Positions 52,265-63,882 of a stretch of DNA of 64,000 nt are shown here, piece after piece (position 1 is the stretch's first letter; every line of letters starts with the position of its first letter). Made by a program: the position numbers and the translations under genes. Source of the DNA: Leuctra nigra (Eukaryota > Arthropoda > Insecta > Plecoptera > Leuctridae); the NCBI GenBank assembly GCA_934045905.1, contig OW203762.1, forward strand, positions 1,488,001 to 1,552,000, given 5' to 3'. Under the pieces are notes generated by a model. The model saw only the letters and a list, made by a program, of their open reading frames with translations. It had not been told where the DNA came from and made no database searches.

Positions 52265-54289
52265 CTACAACTCGTTTTTTGATGCCCTATCACTATTCCC
52301 CAGCTCCTTTTGAATACATTCTACAATAATTCTACCCAGCTTCTCTCCCCCCGCCGTGTTGAGGTGCAGCCCGTCCCCTGATGCGAAATTATTTGGGAAC
52401 TCGTGGCTTAGTGGGACGAACTTGGCACCCAACTCTTCGCACAGCCACGAAACACTTTCATTTAGTTTGTCCATTGTTTCGTCATGTACGTCTGCTCTGT
52501 ACATCATCCCGTTGACTATAAACCGGGCTTCAGGGTATTTAGCCATTCCCACCCCAAGAAGCTCTTCCATCTCCACCATGAGGTGGCGCTCAGAACTTCC
52601 GCTATATCGACTCCTTCCGACACGAACATTGTTTGTTCCGACGTTCAAAACTACTACTTTTGGAGTGATTGTCCTCTCCATCAGCTTTAACATGTTTCCT
52701 AGTTCAGCAATTCGAATGCCTGGAAACACGTCCACCGCACACCCACTTTTCCTGCAGACGACACCTGCACCTCTTATTAGAGAGTCCCCCATAACCAGAA
52801 CTTCTCCTTCGTCGCACACGATCAATGTTGCACTGTTGCTGCTGTTTCTCGGTGGTGTTTTGCTCAGCTCCAGGATGCGGCGAAATCTTTCTTCCCTCCT
52901 TTGTTTCAGAATCTGTTTCTGCTCGCTATTCTGCTGTTGCTGTTGTTGCTGCTGCTGTATTTGTTTTTGTTGTTGTTGTTCTTGTGGTGTCTGCAGGAGT
53001 TGATGAGGTTGCTGTCCCTGTTCTTCTTGTACCTCCTGCAGCAGCATTTCGCTTTGCTGTTGCTGTTGTTGCTGATCCCGTTTGTGATTTAGCCTTAGTT
53101 CAAGAAGAAGGCTTTGCTTGTGCATTTGATGTTTTGCTTGCTGCTTCTGTTTGTCTTCCTTCTCCAGCTGCTGCTGCTTCTGTTGTTGTTGATGCTGCTG
53201 TTGTTGCTGCTGTTGATGTTGTTGTAGTTGTCGCTGTTGTTGCTGCTGTTGATGTTGTTGTAGCTGTTGCTGCAGTTGCAGTTGCTGCTGCTGGTGATGT
53301 TGGTGATGTTCTTGTTGCTGTTGTTGGATACGAGATTGTTGCTGTAGTTGTAATTGTAACTGCTGCTCCTGTTGCCAATGCTGATGGCTTTGTTGAAAAA
53401 GCTGACCTTGCTGCTGCTGCTGCTGCTTGAGCTGCTGAACATACTCGGGGTGCTGTACTTGCTGTTTCATAACTAATTGTGGTTTCTGTACTTGCTGTTG
53501 CTTATGCTGTTGGAACTGAAACTGGCTGTGGTAGTTTTTGTAACTATTTTCCTCCATTTGAATTTGAATTTGGCGCGATTGACCCGCGCCAGCAGCTGTC
53601 CCCCTTTGTCCGCCAGGTGTCACTCCTTCACCAAGAGGGGGCGCTACCTGTAGTTGATATTTCGAAGCAGGTACCGCGCTCGCCCCCTTCACCCCAGCCC
53701 CTAGTCTATACTCATCACCATCATGCTTTGTCAATGATTTCTCCAAGCCTAGGTATGATATTTTTAGCTCCTCATACCGTTCTTCCAGTAACTTATAACT
53801 CTTATTCATTTCTTCGATTACCTTACTGGCCATTTTTGTAGCTTTTTTCCACGCCTCGCAGCTGCCACATCTTTGAATCAGAGGTGTTGCCGGCTCTCCA
53901 GCAGGGCGCCCGTCATCTTCATGATTTTCTTTACATACATTATTTACACTTTCTGCCTGCAGTTGCTGTTGGAGCCTCTCGATCTTAGTTTGCAATGCTT
54001 CTACTTCTATCTCACTGTTTGACACTTGCACTACATGACTCTCGCCATTGTCCGCCCCCTCACTTGCATCCCCGCCTAACCTAACCTCACTTGCATCACC
54101 GTCACTAGAAGTGTCCTCTGCTTCTGTATCGTTATTTACCAACCCCGTTAATATACTTAATAATTTCGTTTTTTTTCCGCACACATTGCCAACTCCCCTC
54201 TTCTTTAACTCCTCTTGTATTTCACCCTTATATAATTGTTTTAACTCCTTCATGGCTCCATCCACTAATACCGACGTCGCCATCTTCAT
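52265..54289 (-). CDS. ORF1: SAP-like, coiled-coil, poly-Q, SGNH esterase protein
   Basis: 674-residue ORF1 protein of the CR1-like element, expected to bind element RNA. Residues 14-50 (ELKQLYKGEIQEELKKRG, then GKKTKLLSIL) look like a SAP-type helix-extended-helix nucleic-acid-binding motif. An acidic stretch (53-88) follows, then a coiled coil (about 90-113) and a second long helix (about 147-190) preceded by CGSC. Residues about 245-470 are a glutamine-rich tract, encoded by mixed CAG and CAA codons and interspersed with H, L and K. Residues about 490-665 are an SGNH/GDSL-type esterase: GDS (S503), VGTNN (N554 area) and SGDGLHLN with D639 and H642. Esterase domains are known in CR1-group ORF1 proteins. 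The SAP-like N-terminus and very long Q tract are unusual. Start chosen at the first ATG of the open frame; the second ATG is two codons later. Confidence 0.88.
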   Translation of the reverse strand: MKMATSVLVDGAMKELKQLYKGEIQEELKKRGVGNVCGKKTKLLSILTGLVNNDTEAEDTSSDGDASEVRLGGDASEGADNGESHVVQVSNSEIEVEALQTKIERLQQQLQAESVNNVCKENHEDDGRPAGEPATPLIQRCGSCEAWKKATKMASKVIEEMNKSYKLLEERYEELKISYLGLEKSLTKHDGDEYRLGAGVKGASAVPASKYQLQVAPPLGEGVTPGGQRGTAAGAGQSRQIQIQMEENSYKNYHSQFQFQQHKQQQVQKPQLVMKQQVQHPEYVQQLKQQQQQQGQLFQQSHQHWQQEQQLQLQLQQQSRIQQQQQEHHQHHQQQQLQLQQQLQQHQQQQQQRQLQQHQQQQQQQHQQQQKQQQLEKEDKQKQQAKHQMHKQSLLLELRLNHKRDQQQQQQQSEMLLQEVQEEQGQQPHQLLQTPQEQQQQKQIQQQQQQQQQNSEQKQILKQRREERFRRILELSKTPPRNSSNSATLIVCDEGEVLVMGDSLIRGAGVVCRKSGCAVDVFPGIRIAELGNMLKLMERTITPKVVVLNVGTNNVRVGRSRYSGSSERHLMVEMEELLGVGMAKYPEARFIVNGMMYRADVHDETMDKLNESVSWLCEELGAKFVPLSHEFPNNFASGDGLHLNTAGGEKLGRIIVECIQKELGNSDRASKNEL

Positions 54290-54300
54290 CTTCGTACGCC

Positions 54301-54760
54301 CTTGTACGCCCTTGGGTCCCAGGTGTCACGCTTCCTGTCACGGTCACTGGTCACAAACACGTCACGTCACGGACAAGACAAGAACTAAATCATGTGATTT
54401 CATTTCCAAGCCCAAATGTTCGAAATAAACCGAAGGAGTCACGTGATCAACGAACTAAATAACAACACATTCGGCGCCAAAACAACGTCAGCCTCGATCA
54501 GCGGCTTCGGCCCGTCAACAAAGACAACACATTGGCTTCTTTGATCATTCGGGCTGGTTGGTTTGAGACCAGTGATTTCCATCTTCACCTTCTGTACGCG
54601 AACACAACGACATTTACAACACACTTTCCACTGATATCATTATGTACATTTTCTAGATTCCTAATGGGATTTTTAAGACTTTATTATTTTTATAACTTTT
54701 TTGAGTGTCTGTTTTTTTATTACCTATCCCACTTTTATTTTCACATAACAATATTTTCTG
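54301..54760. other. 5' region of the CR1-like element and flank
   Basis: Contains TACGCCCTTG repeated at 54295-54313 and several CACGTCACG-type motifs (54336-54372). No further ORF convincingly belongs to the element. Confidence 0.4.
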
Positions 54761-54856
54761 GAGTGAAAACTGAAAACTGAAAGTGAAACTGAAAGAGAAA
54801 CTAAAAGTGAAAAGTGAAGTGGAAACTGAAGTGGAAACTGAAGTGGAAACGGAAGC
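54761..54856 (+). promoter_or_regulatory. Cluster of ISRE/IRF-like GAAANN motifs
   Basis: A run of GAAA spaced by two or more bases: GTGAAAACTGAAAACTGAAA, GTGAAACTGAAAGAGAAACT, then three 12-bp units GTGGAAACTGAA. GAAANNGAAA is the core of IRF/ISRE sites. It lies about 470 bp upstream of ORF1 on the minus strand. It could equally be a simple purine-rich minisatellite; function is inferred only from motif likeness. Confidence 0.35.
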
Positions 54857-56010
54857 ACCAGATCCTGACTTTATGAAGACATAGGTATTCTTACAATAGG
54901 GAAGTCACGTGAAATTTTATTCTTGTTAATTTGTAAATATCAACACAAATAACAATGACAAACACACTTATCACCAGCGAAATTTAAAATTTTCATTCAT
55001 AAAAATCAAATTCAAATGTCATTGGATATTTTAGCGGGAAAGCGGCAGGCACCGAGAATCAGGATTGTGATGTCATTTCCAAGCCTCCAACCATGTGTTG
55101 CCATGGTGATTCCTTTGTTGCTATGGCAATATAGAGGATTGTGATGTCATTGTCAATTTTACTGTTTTAAAATTGTAAGAAAATTATCAAACTTTGTTAC
55201 TGAATTTCTCGAAAACTACTTGTCCCACAACAAAAAAATACTATATCTGTGTTCAGCAACATCTCAACGTTAAATTATTCTGAAATCTAATTGATAAGTG
55301 TATTCCCTATTCTGTTCGTGATGAGATCATATTGTTGTACTTTGTCAGCAAGCAGGTGAAGTGACAGACGATCTCAACCCCGAAGCGGAAAGTTGAGATT
55401 GGTCTATGCGTAAGTCGATTCGACCGAAAAAAAACAATATTAATTTTCTTCATATTTCGTAAGAGGGAGCTGGTAACATGATATCAAGTGACATTAATCG
55501 TTTTTGGGCACCACAAAAAAATCCGGGACTTTTTCAAATGTGTAAAATGCACATTTCCTTTGACAAAGAATAGACAAAACCGTTTGTCTGAATGACACGA
55601 AACTTGGAGAAAATATTAATTAGATACCTAGTTATGGACTGACGTGGCAATTTTTCTAATTTTTTGTTTATATTTTTACAAAAAAAATATAACGTACCGG
55701 ATTTTAGCGTAAAATATTACTGATTTAGTATAAGCTATACTGGCGAAATAGGAATGAAGTTATCGTAATTTGGGCTTAGTCATAACATCCGCCCATTCTG
55801 TGTGAACAAAATGAGCTCTCGTGGAAGTCTGTAGTGTGAAAGCTGGGGCTAAATCGTGACAAAAGTAAATATGTTTATTCTCAAAAATAAAAAAGTCAAA
55901 ATTTTACGGTAGAACAACAATGTGTTAAAAAATATACAGTGAGTTGTAGAATCACTTATAGTGAATGAAAAAATGCCCTCCCGACTTTTTGAGCGCAGTA
56001 GTTTGGACAA
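54857..56010. other. Unassigned DNA
   Basis: No ORF with recognisable domain. GATTGTGATGTCATT recurs at about 55063 and 55137. Confidence 0.4.
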
Positions 56011-56546
56011 TAACGTGATTTCTATTTGTAGTCACGTGGTATCGCTCGAATCGCGGTAAGAACGCAGCGGCGTGCTTTGTCAAGCGCCCATAAAGCTACG
56101 CATCCCAGCTGCATTGTAACGTGATTTCTATTTGTAGTCACGTGGTATCGCTCGAATCGCGGTAAGAACGCAGCGGCGTGCTTTGTCAAGCGCCCATAAA
56201 GCTACGCATCCCAGCTGCATTGTAACGTGATTTCTATTTGTAGTCACGTGGTATCGCTCGAATCGCGGTAAGAACGCAGCGGCGTGCTTTGTCAAGCGCC
56301 CATAAAGCTACGCATCCCAGCTGCATTGTAACGTGATTTCTATTTGTAGTCACGTGGTATCGCTCGAATCGCGGTAAGAACGCAGCGGCGTGCTTTGTCA
56401 AGCGCCCATAAAGCTACGCATCCCAGCTGCATTGTAACGTGATTTCTATTTGTAGTCACGTGGTATCGCTCGAATCGCGGTAAGAACGCAGCGGCGTGCT
56501 TTGTCAAGCGCCCATAAAGCTACGCATCCCAGCTGCATTGTAACGT
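56011..56546. repeat. 106-bp tandem repeat, 5 near-identical copies
   Basis: Starts at 56011, 56117, 56223, 56329 and 56435, with a partial sixth start at 56541. The unit includes TAACGTGATTTCTATTTGTA, GTCACGTGG, CGCTCGAATCGCGG and GCGCCCATAAAGCTACGCAT. I see no differences between copies. Confidence 0.97.
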
Positions 56547-57038
56547 GATTATAAACATGCGTTTCGGTACATTTGATCATGAAAATGCTTCAAATTACCT
56601 CCCACTATTATCAATGATTATTATCGATGAACGATATTGTTTCGGTATTCATTTTATTGCCCAATAACTGATGCTGGTTACCAAGCAATTGACTCGTGAC
56701 AAGATGGCGGCGAGCCAGCAAGATGGCTGCCGGCCAGGTGACACGTGTCCAATAATAACTCCATTCAAACGCGATATCTAATTGCCAATCGTCATCATCG
56801 ATCTCACCTGACTCAAGAATTCACTCGTAAGAGCGATTTCGATCCTGCATTACCGGGTAATGGCTGCGGTGATTTATTGCCTTGTACTAATGATTATCAC
56901 TGCCACTTGGACTCGGCTCTTTGATGTTCTGTTCCCGAAATAAAATGCACATGTCAGCGGGAACACATGATGGAGTCCAGACGGAAATCCAGACGTGCCT
57001 CAAAAACAACGACAATCGAGCATGGTGGCATATTGCTC
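56547..57038. other. Unassigned DNA
   Basis: Contains AAGATGGCGGCGAGCCAGCA and AAGATGGCTGCCGGCCAG near 56700, two adjacent YY1-like AAGATGGC motifs; otherwise nothing recognised. Confidence 0.4.
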
Positions 57039-60000
57039 TCGAGTCATAGGCAACACTTAGTCATCGGTAACACTAAGTCATAGGTAACACTTAGTTATAG
57101 GTAACACTCAGTCATAGGGAACACTCAGTTAGGGAACACTCAGTCAAAGGTAATAGTTAACACTCAGTCATAGGGAACACTCAGTCATAGGTAACACTAA
57201 GTCATAGGCAACACTCAGTCAGAGGGAACACTCAGTCATAGGTAACACTCAGTCATAGGTAATAGGTAACACTCAGTCATAGGTAACACTCAGTCATAGG
57301 TAACACTAAGTCATAGGAAACACTTAGTTATAGGTAACACTCAGTCATAGGGAACACTCAGTTAGGGAACACTCAGTCATAGGTAACACTCAGTCATAGG
57401 TAACACTCAGTCATAGGTAACACTCAGTCATAGGGAACACTCAGTCATAAGTAACACTTAGTCATATGTAACACTCAGTCATAGGGAACACTCAGTCAGA
57501 GGGAACACTTAGTCATAGGTAATAGGTAACACTCAGTCATAGATAATAGGTAACACTCAGTCATAGGTAACACTCAGTCATAGGTAATAGTTAACACTCA
57601 GTCATAGGGAACACTCAGTCATAGGTAACACTAAGTCATAGGCAACACTCAGTCAGAGGGAACACTCAGTCATAGGTAACACTCAGTCATAGGTAATAGG
57701 TAACACTCAGTCATAGGTAACACTTAGTCATAAGGAACACTCAGTCATAGGTAACACTCAGTCATAGGTAATAGGTAACACTCAGTCATAGGTAACACTT
57801 AGTCATAGGGAACACTCAGTCATAGGGAACACTCAGTCATAAGTAACACTTAGTCATATGTAACACTCAGTCATAGGGAACACTCAGTCAGAGGGAACAC
57901 TTAGTCATAGGTAATAGGTAACACTCAGTCATAGATAATAGGTAACACTCAGTCATAGGTAACACTCAGTCATAGGTAATAGTTAACACTCAGTCATAGG
58001 GAACACTCAGTCATAGGTAACACTAAGTCATAGGCAACACTCAGTCAGAGGGAACACTCAGTCATAGGTAACACTCAGTCATAGGTAATAGGTAACACTC
58101 AGTCATAGGTAACACTCAGTCATAGGTAACACTAAGTCATAGGAAACACTTAGTTATAGGTAACACTCAGTAATAGGGAACACTCAGTTAGGGAACACTC
58201 AGTCATAGGTAACACTCAGTCATAGGTAACACTCAGTCATAGGTAACACTCAGTCATAGGTAACACTCAGTCATAGGGAACACTCAGTCATAAGTAACAC
58301 TTAGTCATATGTAACACTCAGTCATAGGGAACACTCAGTCAGAGGGAACACTTAGTCATAGGTAATAGGTAACACTCAGTCATAGATAATAGGTAACACT
58401 CAGTCATAGGTAACACTCAGTCATAGGTAATAGTTAACACTCAGTCATAGGGAACACTCAGTCATAGGTAACACTAAGTCATAGGCAACACTCAGTCAGA
58501 GGGAACACTCAGTCATAGGTAACACTCAGTCATAGGTAATAGGTAACACTCAGTCATAGGTAACACTCAGTCATAGGTAACACTAAGTCATAGGCAACAC
58601 TCAGTCAGAGGGAACACTCAGTCATAGGGAACACTCAGTCAAAGGTAACACTTAGTCATAGGTAACACTAAGTCATAGGGAACACTCAGTCAGAGGGAAC
58701 ACTCAGACATAGGTAACACTCAGTATAGGTAACACTCAGTCATAGGTAATAGGTAACACTCAGTCATAGGTAACACTTAGTCATAGGTAACACTCAGTCA
58801 TAGGTAACACTCAGTCATAGGTAACACTTAGTCATAGGCAACACTTAGTCATAGGGAACACTTAGTCATAGGTTACACTAAGTCATAGGGAACACTCAGT
58901 TAGGGAACACTCAGTCATAGTTAACACTCAGTCATAGGCTACACTTAGTCATAGGGAACACTCAGTCATAGGTAACACTTAGTCATAGGTAACACTAAGT
59001 CATAGGTAATAGTTAACACTCAGTCATAGGGAACACTCAGTCAGAGGGAACACTCAGTCATAGGTAATTCTCAGTCATAGGTAATAGGTAACACTCAGTC
59101 ATAGGTAACACTTAGTCATAGGGAACACTCAGTCATAGGTTACACTCAGTCATAGGTAATAGGTAACACTCAGTCATAGGTAACACTTAGTCATAGGGAA
59201 CACTCAGTCAAAGGTAACACTCAGTCATAGGTAATAGGTAACACTCAGTCATAGGTAACACTCAGTCATAGGTAATAGGTAACACTCAGTCATAGGTAAT
59301 AGGTAACACTCAGTCATAGGTAACACTTAGTCATAGGTAACACTCAGTCATAGGTAACACTCAGTCAGAGGGAACACTCAGTCATAGGTAAAACTCAGTC
59401 ATAGGTAATAGGTAACACTCAGTCATAGGTAATAGGGAACACTCAGTTAGGGAACACTCAGTCATAGGTAACACTCAGTCATAGGGAACACTCAGTCATA
59501 GGTAACACTCAGTCATGGGGAACACTCAGTCATAGGTAACACTCAGTCATAGGTAACACTCAGTCATAGGTAACACTTAGTCATAGGTAACACTCAGTCA
59601 TAGGTAACACTCAGTCATAGGTAACACTCAGTCATAGGTAACACACAGCCATAGGTAACACTCAGTCATAGGTAACACTCAGTCATAGGTAATAGGTTAC
59701 ACTCAGTCATATGTAACTCTCAGTCATAGGTAACACTCAGTCATAGGTAACACTCAGTCATAGGGAACACTAAGTCATAGGTAACACTAAGTCATAGGTA
59801 ATAGGTAACACTTAGTCATAGGTAACACTCAGTCATAGGTAACACTCAGTCATAGGGAACACTTAGTCATAGGTAACACTCAGTCATAGGTAATAGGTAA
59901 CACTCAGTCATAGGTAACACTCAGTCATAGGTAACACTTAGTTATAGGGAACACTCAAGTCATAGGAAACACTCAAGTCATATGAAACACTCAGTCATAG

Positions 60001-61400
60001 GTAACACTCAGTCATAGGTAACACTTAGTCATAGGTAACACTCAGTCATAGGTAACACTCAGTAATAGGTAACACTCAGTCATAGGTAACACTCAGTCAT
60101 AGGGAACACTAAGTCATAGGTAACAATCAGTCATAGGTAACACTCAGTCATAGGTAACACTCAGTCATAGGTAACACTCAGTCATAGGGAACACTCAGTC
60201 ATAGGTAACACTCAGTCATAGGTAACACTCAGTCATAGGTAGCACTCAGTCATAGGTAACACTCAGTCATAGGTAACACTCAGTCATAGGTAACACTCAG
60301 TCATAGGTAACACTCAGTCATAGGGAACACTCAGTCATAGGTAACACTCAGTGATAGGTAACACTCAGTCATAGGTAACACTCAGTCATAGGTAACACTC
60401 AGTCATAGGTAACACTCAGTCATAGGTAACACTCAGTCATAGGTAATAGGTTACACTCAGTCATAGGTAACACTCAGTCATAGGCAACACTTAGTCATAG
60501 GGAACACTCAGTCATAGGTTACACTCAGTCATAGGTAACACTTAGTCATAGGCAACACTTAGTCATAGGTAACACTCAGTCATAGGTAACACTCAGTCAT
60601 AGGTAATAGGTAACACTTAGTCATAGGTAACACTTAGTCATAGGTAACACTCAGTCATAGGTTACACTCAGTCATAGGTAACACTTAGTCATAGGCAACA
60701 CTTAGTCATAGGGAACACTTAGTCATAGGTAACACTAAGTCATAGGGAACACTTAGTCATGGGTAACACTAAGTCATAGTTAACACTCAGTCATAGGCTA
60801 CACTTAGTCATAGGGAACACTCAGTCATAGGTAACACTTAGTCATAGGTAACACTAAGTCATAGGGAACACTAAGTCATAGGGAACACTCAGTTAGGGAA
60901 CTCTCAGTCATAGTTAACACTCAGTCATAGGCTACACTTAGTCATAGGGAACACTCAGTCATAGGTAACACTTAGTCATAGGTAACACTAAGTCATAGGT
61001 AACACTAAGTCATAGGGAACACTCAGTTAGGGAACACTCAGTCATAGGTAACACTTAGTCATAGGTAACACTCAGTCATAGGTAACACTCAGTCATAGGT
61101 AACACTCAGTCATAGGTAACACTCAGTCATAGGTTACACTTAGTCATAGGGAACACTCAGTCATAGGTAACACTTAGTCATAGGTAACACTAAGTCATAG
61201 GGAACACTTAGTCATAGGTAACACTTAGTCATAGGTAACACTAAGTCATAGGGAACACTCAGTCATAGGCAACACTTAGTCATAGGTAACACTCAGTCAT
61301 AGTGAACACTCAAGTTATAGGAAACACTCAAGTCATAGGAAACACTCAAGTCATAGGAAACACTTAAGTCATAGGAAACACTCAAGTTATAGGAAACACT
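57039..61400. repeat. 17-bp minisatellite, about 250 copies
   Basis: Unit TAGGTAACACTCAGTCA with variants GGGAACA, CTTAGTCA, CTAAGTCA, and insertions such as TAATAGG. A marked block with AGATAATAGG is found at 57541, 57932 and 58384, showing longer-period duplication. The right edge (61300-61400) has an 18-bp variant with CTCAAGTCATAGGAAACA. It is stop-rich and has no long ORFs. Confidence 0.95.
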
Positions 61401-61522
61401 AACGAAGCTAACATTAGCTATACAATGAATGAAATGTGTGATTTGAAAATTAAATTGAAAAGAGCAACGGAATGTAAGGTTCGTCAAATATTAAACTATT
61501 AAACATGGTAACTGGAGTCTTA

Positions 61523-63879
61523 AGTGGGTATCACACTGAGTTGCAACCCGTGGTTGGAACTCTCGTATGGAAACTTTTGTTGCAAAAGGAGGCAACCGCC
61601 TATCACACGCAACTGTTTGCTTTGATGTTGGTTGGTTCACATTGACACTCATGAGTTGCGCAGAAAGCAGTTGCCATAGTAACCAAAATAAAAGTTGGAA
61701 TAACAAAATCTGACAGCGGCAATCGAAATCTCATATTTAGAGTGATTACTAGCGAAAGAAAGACCATAAAAAACACTCCGTGTAAAAATACCAGCCAAGT
61801 CTCTTCAACTTAAAAAAAATAATGAAATCTAAAAATTCTGCACTGAAAAGTAGTGATATCAAAAAATTAGCCAAGTCAAAACTTTATTTGAAAATCAAAA
61901 AATACTTGGCGCATCGTGTACATAAATAGCTTGGAAGTATAAGCCAATTATAAATTATACATGAAATATACATATACATAGTATACCTATAATGCCCTAA
62001 AAAAACGATGCGCCAAGTATTTTTTGATTTTCAAATAAAGTTTTGACTTGGCTAATTTTTTGATATCACTACTTTTCAGTGCAGAATTTTTAGATTTCAT
62101 TATTTTTTTTAAGTTGAAGAGACTTGGCTGGTATTTTTACACGGAGTGTTTTTTATGGGGATATCACTACTTTTTTTAGTTTATTCTTACAACTTACGTG
62201 TGACACATATCACATGAACAATTACTAAATCCTTTAAAAAAAATTACCCTTTACAATTTGGTTATTCTCATGAAAAAAACAAAGGTTTCATTCCAATCGG
62301 TCAACCCAGTTCCGAGATATGGCAACACTTCGGTTTTCAAAATGGCCGCTGAACTTTCTGCACTGCCACATAGAATTTATAACTATAAATGATGTGTATC
62401 ATTTTTAGCTTTCTGAATATGTATTTATTGTATAGGAGGGGATTATAATGATTTATAAATTTGAATGACGTCATTTCCGGCCTCATAAATAGGAAAATCC
62501 TAGTTTGACTGTTCCTATTCCATAGAGATGTCCTTCCGAATCGTTTGGCACTAGTTTCATACCGATCTGTCAACCAGTTTTCGAGATATTACGTCGTTTC
62601 TTCCGATTTCAAAATGGCTGCTGAAATCACTGACCTCTTGAATTATAATTTAAACATGATTTCATTTTATTATAAGCAGTCTCAAATAGTATATTTATTG
62701 CATCAAAATGTAAATTTGTGCGATTTTTAAAATGTGTGACGTCATTTCCGGTTTCAGTATGGGAAACTGCAAATATTATTGATGATAATACATAAAGTTG
62801 ACCGTCTAAATTGCTTAGCGTTGGTTTCGTTTAAATCTATTAAGACGTTATTAAGATATGATGTCATTTCTGGTTTCAAAATGGCGGCTTCCGGTTGGTT
62901 TTATATCAAGTCAAATAATATCACAAAAGAACATACGTTACATAAATATCAAAATAATTGGATCAAATTTGTTGCCGAAATGCCAATCGATGAATTAAAT
63001 TTCATGACGTCATTTCCGGTTTCGTTAACATAAATTTTAGTCTGTTGCTATTGATTATCCATATAGATGACCGTCCGAATCGTTTGGCGCTATTTTCGTT
63101 CCAATCGGTCTAGCCGTTGTTGAGATATGACGTCACTTCCGGTTTCAAAATGGCGGCACAAAAAATTCATGGGGTGAAGGTTAAATCAGACGCCAAAAGT
63201 GCACACGTGGTAAAAATGTGAGATCAATCGGTTCAGCCGTTTAGGCTGTGGCCTGTTTACCGGATTTTAGCTCCAGCCTACTACTACTACTACTACTACT
63301 GAGATTATTACTGATTATTATTATGAAAACCGCCCTAAAACACTGTTTTCACGGCCCTCTAGCGTGCAAAGGGCGTAACCTATTGTTCCCAAATTTGGTA
63401 TATGTTGTAGGGTGGGCCATAGCTCGAAATTAAGATATATCGCAACAATGTGAGATTTCCCAATTTTAAGATCCAGTAGGCCGAAAATGCCACTTTGATG
63501 CTTACAGTAAAAGTGGGTTTGCTCCAGCCTTTATTTGAGAGTGTGCGCGCCGTACGACTTGGCTGGCGTGGAGCGACCGCTCCACTAGATATTTAAGTAA
63601 GTACAAGTTAATAATAATACGCACTATTTATCCATACACATGTTCAAGTTAAATATTCATATGATAAATATGATTTATAGCTAATATTTATAGCATCCTA
63701 TTGGTAAGTTCACGTCACGTGGTACCACAACAAATTGTTGGAACCGGAAAAATAGAGACTTCTCTATTTTTCAACCCAACCCGTGGGTTGACCAAATTCA
63801 GTCTCTGCACATGCGCGGCCAACCATATTTTCTAACCGCCGGTTCCATACACGGGTTGCAACTCAGTGTGATAGGGCTT
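61523..63879. mobile_element. PIF/Harbinger-like element with TTA duplication, carrying HelC
   Basis: The left tip AGTGGGTATCACACTGAGTT continues to GCAACCCGTG. The right tip at 63848-63879 is its inverted copy (AAGCCCTATCACACTGAG). TTA flanks both (61520-61522 and 63880-63882). Without HelC (61764-63590) it is about 530 bp. A second inner inverted match (GGTTGGAAC against GTTGGAACC) lies further in. No transposase. Confidence 0.75.
61764..63590 (+). mobile_element. Helitron-like element HelC, copy 3
   Basis: Hairpin end near 61764 (CCATAAAAAACACTCCGTG; the first TCC is lost) and GGAGCGACCGCTCC followed by ACTAGA|T at 63590. At 1,827 bp it is the longest copy. It has five CRE-plus-ETS blocks (62464, 62737, about 62860 diverged, 63004, 63127) and several AAAATGGCGGC or variants, so the extra length over copy 1 reflects additional internal units. 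A (CTA)n run lies at 63280-63301. Confidence 0.8.
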
Positions 63880-63882
63880 TTA

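Larger units (their letters stand above)
48986..54300 (-). mobile_element. CR1-like non-LTR retrotransposon, apparently intact, two ORFs
   Basis: The minus strand carries, in order, a 5' region upstream of 54289, ORF1 (674 codons), ORF2 (963 codons), and a 3' UTR of about 360 bp with AATAAA near 49005. The tail is made of CATA repeats (48986-49004). Both ORFs are uninterrupted, in contrast to every other RT in this window. The 5' boundary is not defined; it may extend to about 54430 or beyond. No target duplication was identified because the 5' end is uncertain. Confidence 0.8.

Noticed and set aside
52356..53430. Plus-strand ORFs opposite ORF1 (including a valine/alanine-rich frame)
   Set aside because: They are the antisense of the CAG/CAA tract and the esterase coding region, without domains of their own.
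57039..61400. Telomeric repeat
   Set aside because: The 17-bp unit has no TTAGG or TTAGGG register and is interstitial and heterogeneous.
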